Under the pieces are notes generated by a model, which saw only the letters and a program-made list of their open reading frames with translations, was not told the DNA's origin and ran no database searches. The translations under genes were made by a program, and so were the position numbers. Shown piece by piece: positions 11,133 through 22,781 of a stretch of DNA of 64,000 nt. The number at the start of each line of letters is the position of its first letter. The first letter of the stretch is position 1. This stretch comes from Cunninghamia lanceolata (taxonomy: Eukaryota; Streptophyta; Pinopsida; Cupressales; Cupressaceae), in contig BSBN01001343.1 in the NCBI GenBank assembly GCA_027924645.1, positions 930,001 through 994,000 of the forward strand, given 5' to 3'.

Positions 11133-12853
11133 TGATGCAGAGGAAACGCAACAGAAGCTTACAAATAGGAAGGAGGAGTCATTAACACAACCAGCATGTT
11201 AAAATCCTGGACATGCAGTATGTAATACCTATCAGCTTATCATCATCATCATATTTCTTGCTAACATAGACAGCATCATCATATTTCGAAGAGGCATGAA
11301 ATATCCTCCTGCTAACTACTGTTCACTTCCTTATCGCCTTTCGCCTTTCGCCTGTCAGCAGCATCATGATACTCGACGAACACAATTATCCTCCTGATGA
11401 TCACTATTCACTTAGCGCCAAACTCTATCGGCAGCATCATGATGTTTAGCATCATCTTCACCCTTCATCGGTAGGATATGAAATATCTGGTTCCTCTCAT
11501 ATATCTTGATGATGATATTCCTTATGCACCTTTTCTTCGATGCTTACGTCACCCTGATATCGACCTTCTTTAAACAAACAGCATCAGGATATGACTTACC
11601 AGGTCATATTGAAACATCCTGATGATGTTAACCAAACTTTATGTCAGTGACTTACGCTGATGCCAAAACACTTAGCGACAGCAGGATAAACTTGCATAGG
11701 GTGATATGCGCAATATCCTGATGACGATGACGTCACTTGCACCTGATGATGATGTCAATGCACCTGATGATGATGTCAACAGGATATAAGACACTTATAT
11801 CCTCCGCAACATGATAATGAATATCCGGTGATCTTTTCAATATCCTGATGATGACCTTTCCGGTCCTTAGCCAAAAAGTGAACTTTCACTTCTGCATGCG
11901 ATATCGATATGTGGATGATGGATACACACGAAAGATGATCCTGACGATGATATACACACTGAGTATATATCTGACTTATATCATCCTGATGCATTCAAAA
12001 CATACAGTCTTCGTCAGCTTCATAACCCGATCCGGATAGCAATATACTCGTAGATGACGATACGATTCACTCCGTCTGGAAAAGCACATGCAGATCCCTA
12101 TATATCCGTCAGCTGCATGCAAACTCACAGAACCGCACAATTTTACAAAGAAAACATGATGATCGGGCCGGATCACCTTCAGATCAAAACTTAACAGTTT
12201 ATCTTCCTAAACCCTAGCACATGAGGATGCTAGGTTGATTCATAGCATGCTACCAATCGATCTCCCACACAATGAAATGCATAAACAGAAAACTAAAATA
12301 CAACCTAAACTAACATGCATGACCATTCCACTGATTCACAGAATCAACCGGTGGAAGGGTTGAAAGAATCCATTAACCTATAATCAGAACAGAAATCAAA
12401 ACATAAACAGCTGATAAACCAGATAATGCAATTGATGAGATCTTATTTAGATGAAACACAAATGTCCTGTTTCTACAATACTATCGAACAACAATGTTTC
12501 ACAATGTCTGGATTGATCTCTGGATCTCACTCAATCACCAGTACAACATAACATAACTACTACTCTCTGATGTCAAACCCTAACTGATCTGAGTTATTTA
12601 TAGCAATATCCTACGAGTACTACCAACTCGGTTCCCAGCGGCTGGGAGCTTCCAAGCGGCTGGGAGAGGGCAGCTCATACTACCTGATCACGAGCTCTAA
12701 CTGCCTGCACACTCTCCTAGGCTGATCTAATACATATGCATTGGTCCAATGAACCTTATTACATTATGAAGTCAAACATGCTAAAACTAGACTAATGTCC
12801 TGTCATGCGGACAATGAACCTATATCCTGTCTTGTAGGGGTGCTCCTGCACCA
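11133..12853 (-). repeat. 5' LTR of gypsy element E
   Basis: Promoter-bearing LTR of the minus-strand element, nearly identical to 5042-6762. It is followed at 12854-12858 by target duplication ACTAT. The element's RNA would start inside this copy and run toward lower coordinates. Confidence 0.95.
12594..12602 (-). promoter_or_regulatory. Candidate TATA box in 5' LTR of element E
   Basis: TATAAATAA on the minus strand inside the 5' LTR, preserved in the 3' LTR at 6503-6511. Its position about 250 bp from the upstream edge of a 1.7-kb LTR suits an LTR promoter. There is no experimental support. Confidence 0.5.
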
Positions 12854-12858
12854 ACTAT

Positions 12859-14876
12859 AGTCCTCTGTTCCTTTGCTCATGCCATTGAAACCATGCTTAC
12901 TATGCCTGTATCCCTGGGAACCATTGATCATTTCCACTCACCATGAACATCTTACTTCTATGCTCTCATTATCTCTCTATTATAGAACAATCACCCATAA
13001 GTATACAGAATTTAGACTTTCATTTGTAGATTGTCATAGGCTAATGAAACTGTCATATTCTTGCAACTATACTACCATGTAGAATATGTGCCTTGTAATA
13101 ATAGCATTATTAGTGGCTATCATTTTTTCTATTTAAGACTTCTATAAATTTGTCTACTGGTTGCTTCCAAAGTCTTGATGAAATGCTAACATCATCACCT
13201 TATGACTGTAATCTTTCTCATTGATCTTTGTGCATTACCAACTACCCTTCCTTTCTCAAAAACTAACACACCACCCTTGATCACAATAGCTTAAGACTCA
13301 TCTCACTTTGTCTATGGCATGAACTGTGTACTTTATCTCTTGCTCACTATCATTTATGCTCCTTGAGTCTTCATGACATCTCATATATGAAGCTCTCTCC
13401 TTTATGAAGCTCTCTCATTTATGATCCTTGAGTCTTCATGACTATCTTCATGACTGAGTGTTGATTGTGTCCCATATATGAAGCTTTCTCCTTCAATGTA
13501 GCTAGCAATAACCCTAGGATATTTCCTCCTTTATATGCAATGTGCCATCTGATATGAGCAACATGGTGCTGCCTTTTCTGACATGAATGAAGTTGTGCCT
13601 CAATACAACCAACAAAATTACTATTAGTCTCAATTCAGAAAGAATAAAAGTGCAATGTATATTGCAAGATTACAAAAGTAAGTCCAAACATAGAAGAAAG
13701 ATAAATCAATTAAAAAATTGTAGCCTTGCCAATAAATACCTTAAATAAAGTGTTCAACATAGGCCTGCAATAGCTTTCAATACTAGTGAATTTCTCTTTT
13801 GGTTGAGAAAACTAAATATGCTGGTAAAATATTATGTGTAATGTACAAGTGCCATATGGTAGAAATTTATACACCAAATTTAGTCACTTTTTAGTTATCT
13901 ATACCTACTTTTACTTGTAAGAGTTCATACGATATTAACAATGTGAGTGAATTAGAATATCCTTTAGGAAATCCAGTGTGGGTGCAATGCAAAAACAATT
14001 AAGATAGCATAAATTGAAAACTGCAAGAGTTAATTTAAAGTTTTGCCACATGAATCTTAGGTTCTTGTTCTTTCTTTCTATCTATACAATGTATTCCCAT
14101 TCCATGATTCCATAATCGAGAAATCCTTATTCACTGCACTCTTGTTCCATGATCAAGAAATCCTTATTTAATAGACCCTATCTTAAGTATTTTGCTTGTT
14201 TTATCTATTCATTAGGTTCTGTATTATGCTCTGTTACTTGGTTCTTTATGTGCCCAGGATGTACCCATACTGGGTATGGGTATGCCAAATGCCCTTAGTA
14301 TGCACAAATTCATCCCTTTGTCTAGATTGTGTTTGGACAGGATCTAGAGCCTTGGGTCATACCCTGGTACCTCATGCCCATATTAAAAAAAATGGAAAAA
14401 TAAAATAAAATGAATAATTAAAAAAAACCTAAACCAACCTTAAAAGTAACTATCTAACTGAGAGGAACCTCCTACAACAATATAATAAAAAATGCACAAA
14501 ATAACAGAAATATATAAATAGCAGAAACACAGAAGGAATTTATTAATCACAGGCCACTTCGAGGGGGCAACCTCCTTTGAGCAAGCTCAATACAATAAAT
14601 TCATGGATGCCTTCATTGGCCTCAACATGTACTTATATACTAAGTCTAATCTAAACAACTATTACTTCCCATGAATGTGGGATAATACAATATACTCACG
14701 GGACAACTAACAAAGCATATGCATCCAAAAGTAATATACTAACAAAGTAAAGAGAAGGGTTAAACATGGGTTCCTAACACTAACTACATTACTATCAACA
14801 CAAAAAACAAAAGAAAACAACACTTTTATTTTGTTATATATTTAATTTGTATGTTTTGTGCAAATTATGGCTATTT
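12859..14876. other. No recognisable gene
   Basis: AT-rich spacer continuing the sequence interrupted by element E. It contains short local repeats (CATGACT / ATATGAAGCTCTCTC words around 13330-13490). A minus-strand open stretch near 13640-13450 includes HVAHIRWHIAYKGGNILG; I cannot assign it to a family. A few words near 14250-14380 resemble LTR debris, but no element ends can be placed. Confidence 0.4.
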
Positions 14877-15900
14877 TTAAATATTTTTTATATATTTTGT
14901 ACAACCATACCCAAGTTGTACTGAAACTAGGTTTAAAAAATTGGTGAATTGCTATACCTGAACTCTAACTGGCAACTTAGGTGTTATGTGTTATTTCAAC
15001 ATGAACTATCACCTGACTCTTGAAATATTTTGCAAAGTTAGCTTGATTAAACAAGTCTCCAAGAAAACATCTATTCAAGCATCTTCTCATCTTGGTTTGT
15101 GGAAGAAAATATTCATGCATACCTACAGAGAATGTTACTTGGACACACTGCTCCTAAAATTTAAATTGATTGAAGACTGTCTTGGTTCGGTAGAACAAGA
15201 TGTTCAAGATACCTAAGCCTTACTAAAACTAGTTTTAAAAAATTGGTGAACTACTCTACCTGAACCCTAACTAGCAAATTAGTGAACTATTGAAATAGCA
15301 CATAACCCTTACTGGAACTGGGTTATGTGTTTTTTCAACATGAACTATCTCCTGACTCTTAAAATATTTTGCAAGGTTAGCTTGAATATTCAGGTCTCTA
15401 AGAAAACATCTATTCAAGCATCTTCTTATCTTGGCTTGTTGCAGAAAACATTCATGCATATCTACATAGAATGTTACTTGGACACACTACTCCTAAAATT
15501 TAAATTGATTGAAGATTGTCTTGATTTAGTGTAACAAGATGTTCAAGCCTTATTAAGTTAAATATATTTTTTATATATTTTGTATGATCATACCCAAGCC
15601 ATACTGAAACTAGGTTAAAACAATTCATGAACTATTGTACCTAAACCCTAATCGATAACTTAGGTATAATTTTCTATTTCAACATGAACTATCTCCTGAA
15701 TTTTAAGAAATTTTGCAAGGTGAGCTTGATTAGACAAGTATCCAAGAAAATATATGTTCCAGTATCTTCTATCTTGGTTTATTGTAGAAAATATTCATGC
15801 ATACCCAAAAAGAATAGTACTTGGACACACTACTTCTACATTGATTGAAGATTGACAACTGTCTTGATTTAGTGGAACAAGATGTTCAAGCCTTATTGGC
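14877..15900. repeat. Three tandem copies of a ~330-bp unit
   Basis: Units at about 14877-15221, 15222-15552 and 15553-15900 share, in the same order, ACTGAAACTAGG, TTTCAACATGAACTATC, CAAGAAAACATCTATTCAAG, TTCATGCATA, TTACTTGGACACACT and AACAAGATGTTCAAG. Units 1 and 3 also share an AT-rich lead (TTTTTTATATATTTTGTA) and TCATACCCAAG-like words that unit 2 lacks. The copies have diverged by substitutions and small gaps. Open frames within them on either strand are not conserved between copies, so I treat the array as non-coding. Confidence 0.8.
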
Positions 15901-16190
15901 ACTACATGGTCTTTAATTGGCAATAGATACATCAGACTTATTTCCATTTCTTTTGGCATCTCTACTAGGACAATCAATGATTCATGGGATCCAACTTTGT
16001 TGGGTATCCATGTCCAAAAATATTTACTTAAATCTTTTTTTGAATCATCCAATAGATAAGAACATATGTTGCTTCCTTGTTAATCCTCCCCATAGTTGCC
16101 TCATCATCCCATGGGAAGTCCGTTTGATGAATTTCTCAACCAGATCCCCAAGATTAACTTCTATTAGCCATTCACCATATAAAGCAATGA
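15795..16190 (-). pseudogene. Unrecognised decayed coding segment
   Basis: Minus-strand sequence that looks protein-coding in pieces lying in different frames. One piece (about 16165-16100) reads LIEVNLGDLVEKFIKRT. A second (about 16110-16035) reads FPWDDEATMGRIN then EATYVLIYWMIQ. A third (16052-15795) is open for 85 codons with DLSKYFWTWIPNKVGSHESL. Its lower end overlaps the third tandem repeat unit. I do not recognise the family. It lies downstream of the S7 pseudogene on the same strand but is not part of S7. It may be a second gene fragment or a chance run. Confidence 0.35.
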
Positions 16191-16461
16191 TAAAAATATG
16201 AATAAGTGAAAAATGCTTCTCAAATTCATTTAAGTGTATAGCAAGGCTCTTTTTAACTAAACAAATTTTAACTCATCTAAAGAGAATAGGACAATAAGAA
16301 GAAATCAACAAGAATCATTAATACTTCATAGCCTGAAATGTTTGATCAGAAAAATTTCTAATACCAACCAAACAATATTTTGATACATGCCCTAATAATA
16401 AAAAATCTCAACATCAATTAAATACCATCTAGCAAAGGAGAGAAGACTTGAAAGGTATAAT

Positions 16462-16805
16462 TTAACTAACCTCTGACAAAGGGTACTAAAAAATGACATC
16501 CTTCCCACAAATTGTTTTATAAACCACAGTAAAGGTTTCCAACTTTTATTCTATGTTATTATGCTCCTTAGGATCCAGATAGACCTAAAAAATGGGAAAT
16601 CACTCAGCTAGTCAAAGTTTAAGATGCACAAATAGAGCCTAGAACAAGTCCAAAGAAATAGATATATAGGTTTCTTTATCACCAATCATCTTACCTTCAT
16701 TATCTTGGATCCATCAACACAGTATCTAACTTGCTTGCCAACAATCTCTGTAGGATAGACAACATCTTCCAAGGTGGCCTCATGGACAACAATCAATGTT
16801 AGAAG
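16462..16805 (-). pseudogene. RPS7: 40S ribosomal protein S7 (eS7) pseudogene, 3' two exons
   Basis: Two exon-like blocks on the minus strand match the C-terminal third of plant ribosomal protein eS7, a small-subunit protein. Block one (about 16805-16695) reads [18 protein letters not shown] and then [11 protein letters not shown], ending at a GTAAGA donor. Block two (16584-16462) follows an AG acceptor after a TTTTTT run and reads VYLDPKEHNN, KLETFTVVYKTICGKDV, ending near the natural C-terminus. Intact plant eS7 is about 190 residues; only about 75 are present. Two stops (a Tyr position after HNNIE and a Glu position after DVIF) break block two. The retained intron shows this is a genomic copy rather than a retrocopy. 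No upstream exons are visible up to the PPR pseudogene. Confidence 0.9.
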
Positions 16806-17167
16806 AAAATAAAGTAAATATGCCATTGTTCACTATGCATTGACAATATAACTAGCCTTTGAATGATCTTTCTACAAACCTTAGTGGGATCTTTACAAAT
16901 ATTTGCATAGGAGTAGGATAAGCTTTCATAAGTCTGACAGAGGTTAAAGTTATGCAGACCTTAACCTAGTTCACAGAGAGGTCTTCTTAAGATTTGATGC
17001 ACCTGAATAGATACCACACACTATTTTGATACCCTTTTGATGATCCTCTATATTCTTTTACAAACCCCTTAATATTTTATAAAATTTTTATATAGCATCA
17101 TACAATTGTAAGAAAATAGAGGTATCAATACAAAACTCCGCAAGATATCAATACAATGCTTATGATT
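16806..17167. other. No recognisable gene
   Basis: AT-rich stretch between the S7 and PPR pseudogenes. Nothing coding or repetitive stands out. The upstream exons of S7 are not detectable here. Confidence 0.5.
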
Positions 17168-20100
17168 TCTTCCATCAAAGCATAAAGGGTAGAGAAATTT
17201 TGTCAGATGTTGTAGTGGCAACTACCTTGGTAGACATGAATGTAATATGTGGAAACATAGACAAAGCACATGAACTATTTGACAAAATGCCTCAAAGAAA
17301 TGTGGTCTCATGGACTACAATGATTGCAAGATATGCACAAATTGAACTTTTTGAGAAGACTTTAAAAACTTTCAAGCAAATGCAATTTGTAGGTGTAAAA
17401 CTAGATTCCACAACCTTTGCCAGCATCCTCCATGTTTGTGCCAAAATGGGAGCTTTGGAATAAGGTATGGACATCCATTAAAGCATGAAGGATAGAGGAA
17501 TTTTGTTAGATGTTGTAGTTGCAACTGCCCTGGTAGACATGTATGCAAAATGTGGAACCATGGACAAGGCACATGAATTGTTTGATATAATTGTTTAGTG
17601 GAAAATTGGATTTGTTAATGTTTTAGTGTTTTGATGTTTAAATTCTCCTCTCCACTTTACATTCAAGGACCTAGGGTTGAGTGGTGAGCACTATCATACC
17701 CTAGATCACTGTGAGATGTAGGGAAACATGGATTAGGGAATTTAATTATCAATTTCTCTTCTCTTATGATCAATTAACCATTAAAACCCTAATTATGCAA
17801 ATATGGCAATAAACTGATGAATAATGGAAAATGCTCTTACAAACGGAAGTAAACTAGAAAATCACAGAATACCTATTTTCAAGGCTCTGAGGCGGAACAA
17901 TCAGGGACACTGGAGCGGGTGCCCAAGTCCAAGATACCAGTTTCTTTATGGAATTTGGACCTCCTTTCGATACTGATCAACCCTGTAACTTTTGTTTCTA
18001 GAAGTTTAGCTTCGGAGGACACTAGAGCGAGTGCCCAAGTCTTGGAAATGCTTCAGTGTCCTACTTCTCTTTAGATCCTAAATCCTTGATGCCTGCCAAT
18101 CCTTCCTGCAACTTCACTTCTCTTGAATAGGACACCTGTAACCTGCAATCACAAGACTTTGGTTTGGGGGTTGTGGTGTTTAGAGGCTTCCCTCAGTCAA
18201 GCCCTGGAGGATATTTAAGTCTCTGAACATCGTTGTTAGATAAAGAGTGCATGCCCTTGTGAGGCAAAGGAAAAAACTAAAGGAAATGAAAATGAAAACA
18301 CCATATAATGTCACCTTGTAGTGAAGATATCATGGGAGGAAGACGCTCTTCATTCCACGATGAAATGGATACTCAAATCTGCAAACAAACACATAAACCA
18401 CACAAGTCTACTCTTGCAACACAATGAAAACCTTGAATCACCTTGAGAACACAATAGCTTTCTCGTAATCATCTAGTTTACAAATGAATGCCTAAACATG
18501 CTTTTATATGCAACTACAAACACTCTCGCCAAGATTTTCATAATTTAAACTTACCGTGTTAGCAAAGGACCCAAATAATGGTCATAAACTGACACCCAGA
18601 AATTGGGGCTACCCCAAAATAGGGGAGGACTTGGGCAGCCCCAGTTTCTGGGTGTTGGTTTATGACTGTTATTTGGGTCCTTTTCTGACACGGTAAGTTT
18701 GAATTATGAAAATCTTGGCGGGAGTGTTTGTAGTTGCATATAAAAGCATGTTTAGGCATTCATTTGTAAACTAGATGATTACAAGCAAGCTATTGTGTTC
18801 TCAAGGTGATTCAAGGCTTTCATAGTGTTGCAAGAGCTAACTTGTGTGGTTTATGTGTTTATTTGCAGATTTGAGCATCCATTTCATCATAGAATGAAGA
18901 GCATCTTCCTCCCATGATATCTTCACTACAAGGTGACATTATATGGTGTTTTCATTATCAATTCCTTTGGTTTTTGCCTCTGCCTCACAAGGGAACACAC
19001 TCTTTATCTGACAACAATGTTCAGAGACTTAAATGTCCTCTAGGGCTTGACTGAGGCAAGCCTGTAAACACAGCGACCCCCAAACCAAAGTCTTATGATT
19101 GCAGGTTATAGGTGTCGTATTTGGGAGAAGTGAAGTTGTAGGAAGGATTGGCAGGCATCAAGGATTCAAGATCTGAAGAGAAGTAGGACACTAGAGCATT
19201 TCTAGGACTTGGGCACTCACTCTAGTGTCCTCTGAAGCTGAACTTCTAGAAATAGAAGTTATAGGGCTTATCAATGTCAGAAGGAGGTCCAAATCTCGCA
19301 AAGAAACTGGTACCTTGGACTTGGGTGCCCACTCTAGTGTCCCTAATTGTTCCGCCTTAGAACCCCGAAAATAGATATTCTATGATTTGCTATTTTACTT
19401 CTATTTGTAAGAGCATTTTCTGTTATTCATTAGTTTATTGTTGTATTTGCATAATAAGGGTTTCAATGTTTAATTGATCATTAGAGAAGAGAAATTGTTA
19501 ATTAAATTATGTAATCCAAGCTTTCCTACATCTCACAGTGAGCTAGGGTATGATAGTGCTCGCCAATCAACACTAGGTCCTTGAATGTAATGTGGAGAGG
19601 AGGATTTAAACATCAAAACACTAAAACATTAACAAATCCAACTTTCCACTAAACAATAATGCCTCAAAAAAATGTGGTCTCATGGACTGCAATGATTGTA
19701 GGATACACACAAATTGGATTTTTTGAAAAATCTCTAGAAACTTTCAAGCAAATGCAATTGGTAGGTGTAAATCTAGACTACACAACCTTTTCCAGTATCT
19801 ACCCTGCCTATTCCAAAATGAAAGCTTTGGAACATGGAATGGGCATCTATCAAAGCATAATGGATGGTGATTTTTGTCCTGTATTATAGTTGGATAGAAT
19901 GCCTCAAAGAGATGTCATCTCTTGGACTGTAATTATTGCTAGATATGCACAAAATGGATTTGTTGGAAAGGCTTTACAAACTTTCAAGCAAATGCAATTG
20001 GCAAGTGTAAACCCAAATTCCACAACCTTTGCTAGCATCCTTCTTGCCTATGCCAAAATGGGAGCATTGGAACAAGGTATGGACATCCATCAAAAAGTAA

Positions 20101-20978
20101 TGGATAGAGGAATTTTGTCAGATGTTGTAGTTTCAACTACCCTAGTAGACATGTATGCAAAATTGTAAGCATTGACAAGGCATGTGAACTGTTTGGCAGA
20201 ATGCCTCAAAGAGATGCCATCTCATGGAATGCAATGGTTGTGGGATATGTACAAAATGGATTTGTTGAAATGGCTTTAGAAACTTTCAAGCAAATGTAAT
20301 TAGTAGGCGTAAATCCAAATTCGACAACATTTGCTAGCATACTCCCTGCCTATGCCAAAATGGGAGCTTTGGAATAGGGTATGGACATCCATCATAACAT
20401 GATTGAAGGGGGATTTTTGTTAGATAGACATGTATGCAAAATGTGGAAGTATAGATAAGGCACGTGAACTATTTGATGGAATGGCTCAAAGAGATGTCAT
20501 CTCTTGGAATACAATGATTGCATGATATGCACAAAATGGATTTTACATGGATGCCCTCAAAATATTTGAATTAACGAAGCACTCTGGAACGTATCCTAAC
20601 ATTGTAAACTTTTCTTTTGTTCTAGGTGCATGTAGCCATGCAGGTTCAGTGGATGAGGGTTGTACATACTTCAATCAGATTAGTAACCCTTATTGCATTA
20701 CACCTACAATTGATCATTATGTGTGCATGGTTGACCTTCTTACTCATGCTGGCTATCTTGAGGACACTCTAAACTATATCATTAAGATGTCATTTAAATC
20801 TATCGTGGTTGTGTGGATGTGTTTTCTTGGTGCTTGTAGATCACATATGAATGTAGGGTTAGGAGTATTTATAGAGATACTACTTTTTTATTTGGATCCT
20901 TATGAGCTTCTTGTGCATGCAAATCATGCTAGTACTATTACACCCTGTGTGTTTCTAACTAATTACTATTTACCTTGA
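17168..20978 (+). pseudogene. PLS-type pentatricopeptide repeat protein pseudogene, interrupted
   Basis: Remains of an intronless PPR gene of the PLS class, whose members bind organellar RNA and, when complete, direct C-to-U editing. Part one (17168-17590) and part two (19657-20978) flank the foldback element; reading across with one TAA copy keeps the frame (DIMPQ). About five ~100-residue units repeat MPQRNVVSWTTMIARYAQ / LKTFKQMQ / TTFASIL / AKMGALEQGMDIH / DVVVATTLVDMYAKCG. They are followed by the typical last block DEGCTYFNQI ... HYVCMVDLL and a degraded E motif (FLGACRSHMNVGLG, LDPYE). The N-terminus with transit peptide and any DYW domain are missing. Damage includes several Gln to stop changes (17461, 17479, 20298, 20374), a short deletion near 19890, a frameshift near 20165 and a deletion near 20430. 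Confidence 0.93.
17591..19656. mobile_element. 2066-bp foldback element with 1020-bp inverted arms
   Basis: The left arm 17591-18610 is mirrored by the right arm 18637-19656, with a 26-bp loop (18611-18636). The ends are TTGTTTAGTGG and CCACTAAACAA. A 3-bp TAA at 17588-17590 is repeated at 19657-19659, as for PIF/Harbinger-type insertions. Arms differ at scattered positions (roughly 8% over the outer ~140 bp by eye). Each arm holds two copies of a GGACACTRGAGCG / GTGCCCAAGTC motif. No transposase or other coding region is present, so it is a non-autonomous element. It interrupts a PPR coding frame cleanly. A transcript through it would form a very long hairpin RNA. Confidence 0.9.
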
Positions 20979-21352
20979 TTAGTTAATTTGCTTGAATAAA
21001 TGAATGTTTATGAATCTTTGCATTAATGTGCATTGTGAATCTTGAATGGATTATGTTGAAAGATTGAATTATGCAATGTGATGTATTATAAGTGATTATT
21101 ATTATGAAATGTATAAAGCAAATGATTATTTTGTGAACGGCTAACTATTGTTGTGGTGATGTAAGTTGGATACAAGAATATGTTGCTCCTCCAGAAAAAG
21201 GAGAAGTATCACTCAGGAGAAGGAATTGGTCTAGTAAACATTGGAGAAAGCCTAAAACTGGGCAAGCACACACCACTTTCCTATTGGTTTAGGTTAGGTT
21301 AAGTAGGTGTGGGTAAAGGTAAGTAACCTGTGGTAATCCAAAGTGCTTATGT
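20979..21352. other. No recognisable gene
   Basis: AT-rich spacer between the PPR pseudogene and the CACTA element. It ends in TGT, the first copy of the CACTA target duplication. No downstream PPR domain is detectable. Confidence 0.6.
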
Positions 21353-21872
21353 CACTAGTACAAAAAGAGCAATATATTACTAAAAAAACTACTAAAAACT
21401 GCTTATAAATGACCAAACATGGTCACGTGACCATTAGTAGTTTATTGCCAGTCATTTATAACACGACCAAATTGACAACTAAACCATTTTTAGTCATTTA
21501 TTGGTTGTTTTGATTGATCAATTTGGTAGTATAGTTAGTCGTTGATTTATTCATTGATTGTTGTAATTTGGTCACTTATTTAGTCATTTTTTTCACTGAT
21601 ATATTTAGTCATTGATTGTTGTTAACTAGTCACTTATTTAGTCATTTTAATTCACTAATTTATGTCCATTGGTAGTGTATTTAGTCATTAATTTTAATCA
21701 TCATTTTGATCAATTTGGTAGTAAAATTAGTCATTTTTATTCACTAATTTAACACTGGTCATATATTTAGTCATATTTATTCACTGTTCACTAAATTTTG
21801 TCAATTGGTAGTATATTTAGTCAATTTAATTATTAATTCACATCAATTAGTAGTATATTTAGTCATTTTGAA
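21353..21872. repeat. Left subterminal repeat region of the CACTA element
   Basis: About 520 bp of tightly spaced TTTAGTCA / AAATGACTAA / GGTAGTATA words in both orientations behind the terminal CACTAGTACAAAAA. Homologous to 3926-4280, showing two elements of the same family. Confidence 0.85.
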
Positions 21873-22169
21873 GATTGCAATCTATGTAGATTTCCATCTG
21901 ACATTAATTGTTTGCTTCACACATGTCTCTTTGATTTTATTCATTGAATGCTCTGTAAGAGGAGTGTTGCAAGCTGAGCAATATAATCCACATTTGGATC
22001 TCATCTGCCTTGGTTTTATTTCCCCGCTGGCTTGAATGACTTCAATTCATTATATTGGCTCATGTGATCCTCTTTTTATGCAAGAGATGATGGTATCTGT
22101 GTCGTTATTTCATTCTTGCCTCTACATTTTTCTCTTGTTGTGTATCTGTAATGTCTATTTATCCCCGCA

Positions 22170-22781
22170 ATTGTCGACTTCATTTGCCTGTTCAATCATG
22201 GGAACAACCAATGCACGGAAGCATCAACTCAGATTTCATGGCTAGGGCCTTCAAATTACTCAATGAAGAGCCGGTGGAGGATGCTTTGATAGATCTATGT
22301 GATAGAGATTTTCTGCTGCAATCTAGGGTATGTTATGCTTTGCATATGGTATCTCATTTTCTCTCAAATGTGATGGACTTATTTCATCAGGTTGATAAGG
22401 TTAAAAATGATAGCATCAATGTTTGTTCATGACTATCTAGTCCCAGATGTCAAGCTATTTGAATTTTTTTCTACTTATAATCTCCATGATGGCTTAGCCT
22501 TGGTAGGGGGACTCTTCCTCCATGAAGATATCATTAATAAACCCAGTTTTAACTTTGTTTATCAAGTGATGATTTCAAGTTTGCAATCAGGTAACAGAGA
22601 GCTTTTTGATAATTCACTACAGGTTCATAAATCTACATTTGGAAGGTCCAAGAAGGAAAGGATGGAGGAAGTATTCAATGCATGGAGCTTCTTGTCAAAT
22701 TTACAAGCAACGGTAGTTCCCTTCACCAATGATGACACAGTCCTTTCTCAAGAGAATCCAACTGGGGGTTCATGGCTTTAG
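22170..22781 (+). pseudogene. Unassigned coding stretch inside the CACTA element
   Basis: Overlapping open frames suggest a decayed multi-exon or frameshifted coding region. The first part includes MARAFKLLNEEPVEDALIDL and CDRDFLLQSR, then a plausible GTATGT...TTTCATCAG intron of about 60 bp (22329-22391). The second part includes FVHDYLVPDVKLFEFFSTYN, GLFLHEDIINKPSFNFVYQV and FGRSKKERMEEVFNAWSFLS, ending at 22781. I do not recognise a family. It could be another captured host gene or the tail of a non-LTR element, because a LINE-like 3' tail follows directly. Confidence 0.4.

Larger units (their letters stand above)
5042..12853 (-). mobile_element. Ty3/gypsy chromovirus retrotransposon (element E), complete but defective
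   Basis: Bounded by two 1721-bp direct repeats (5042-6762 and 11133-12853). Both have 5'-TG...CA-3' ends on the minus strand, and the insertion is flanked by a 5-bp duplication ACTAT (5037-5041 and 12854-12858). The tRNA-iMet primer site TGGTATCAGAGC lies at 11129-11118, next to the 5' LTR. A short purine-rich tract (CTGGGGAGTA) abuts the 3' LTR. The interior encodes one gag-pol frame in the order gag, protease, RT, RNase H, integrase, chromodomain, which defines the chromovirus branch. Seven differences counted over the first ~285 bp of the LTRs (about 2.5%) suggest the youngest insertion in the window. It is inactive through five stops and an integrase deletion. Confidence 0.95.

Noticed and set aside
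13770..13795. TACTAGTGAA as the missing right end of the CACTA element at 3926
   Set aside because: No subterminal repeats precede it and the flanking bases (AAT) do not match TTT before 3926.
14196..14408. 70-codon plus-strand open frame
   Set aside because: Low-complexity, ends in AT-rich sequence, no motif and no homologous copy; likely chance.
17600..19650. Foldback element as two LTRs in opposite orientation or an assembly mirror
   Set aside because: The TAA duplication and in-frame restoration of the PPR gene favour a real transposition event; arms also differ at many sites, unlike an assembly mirror.
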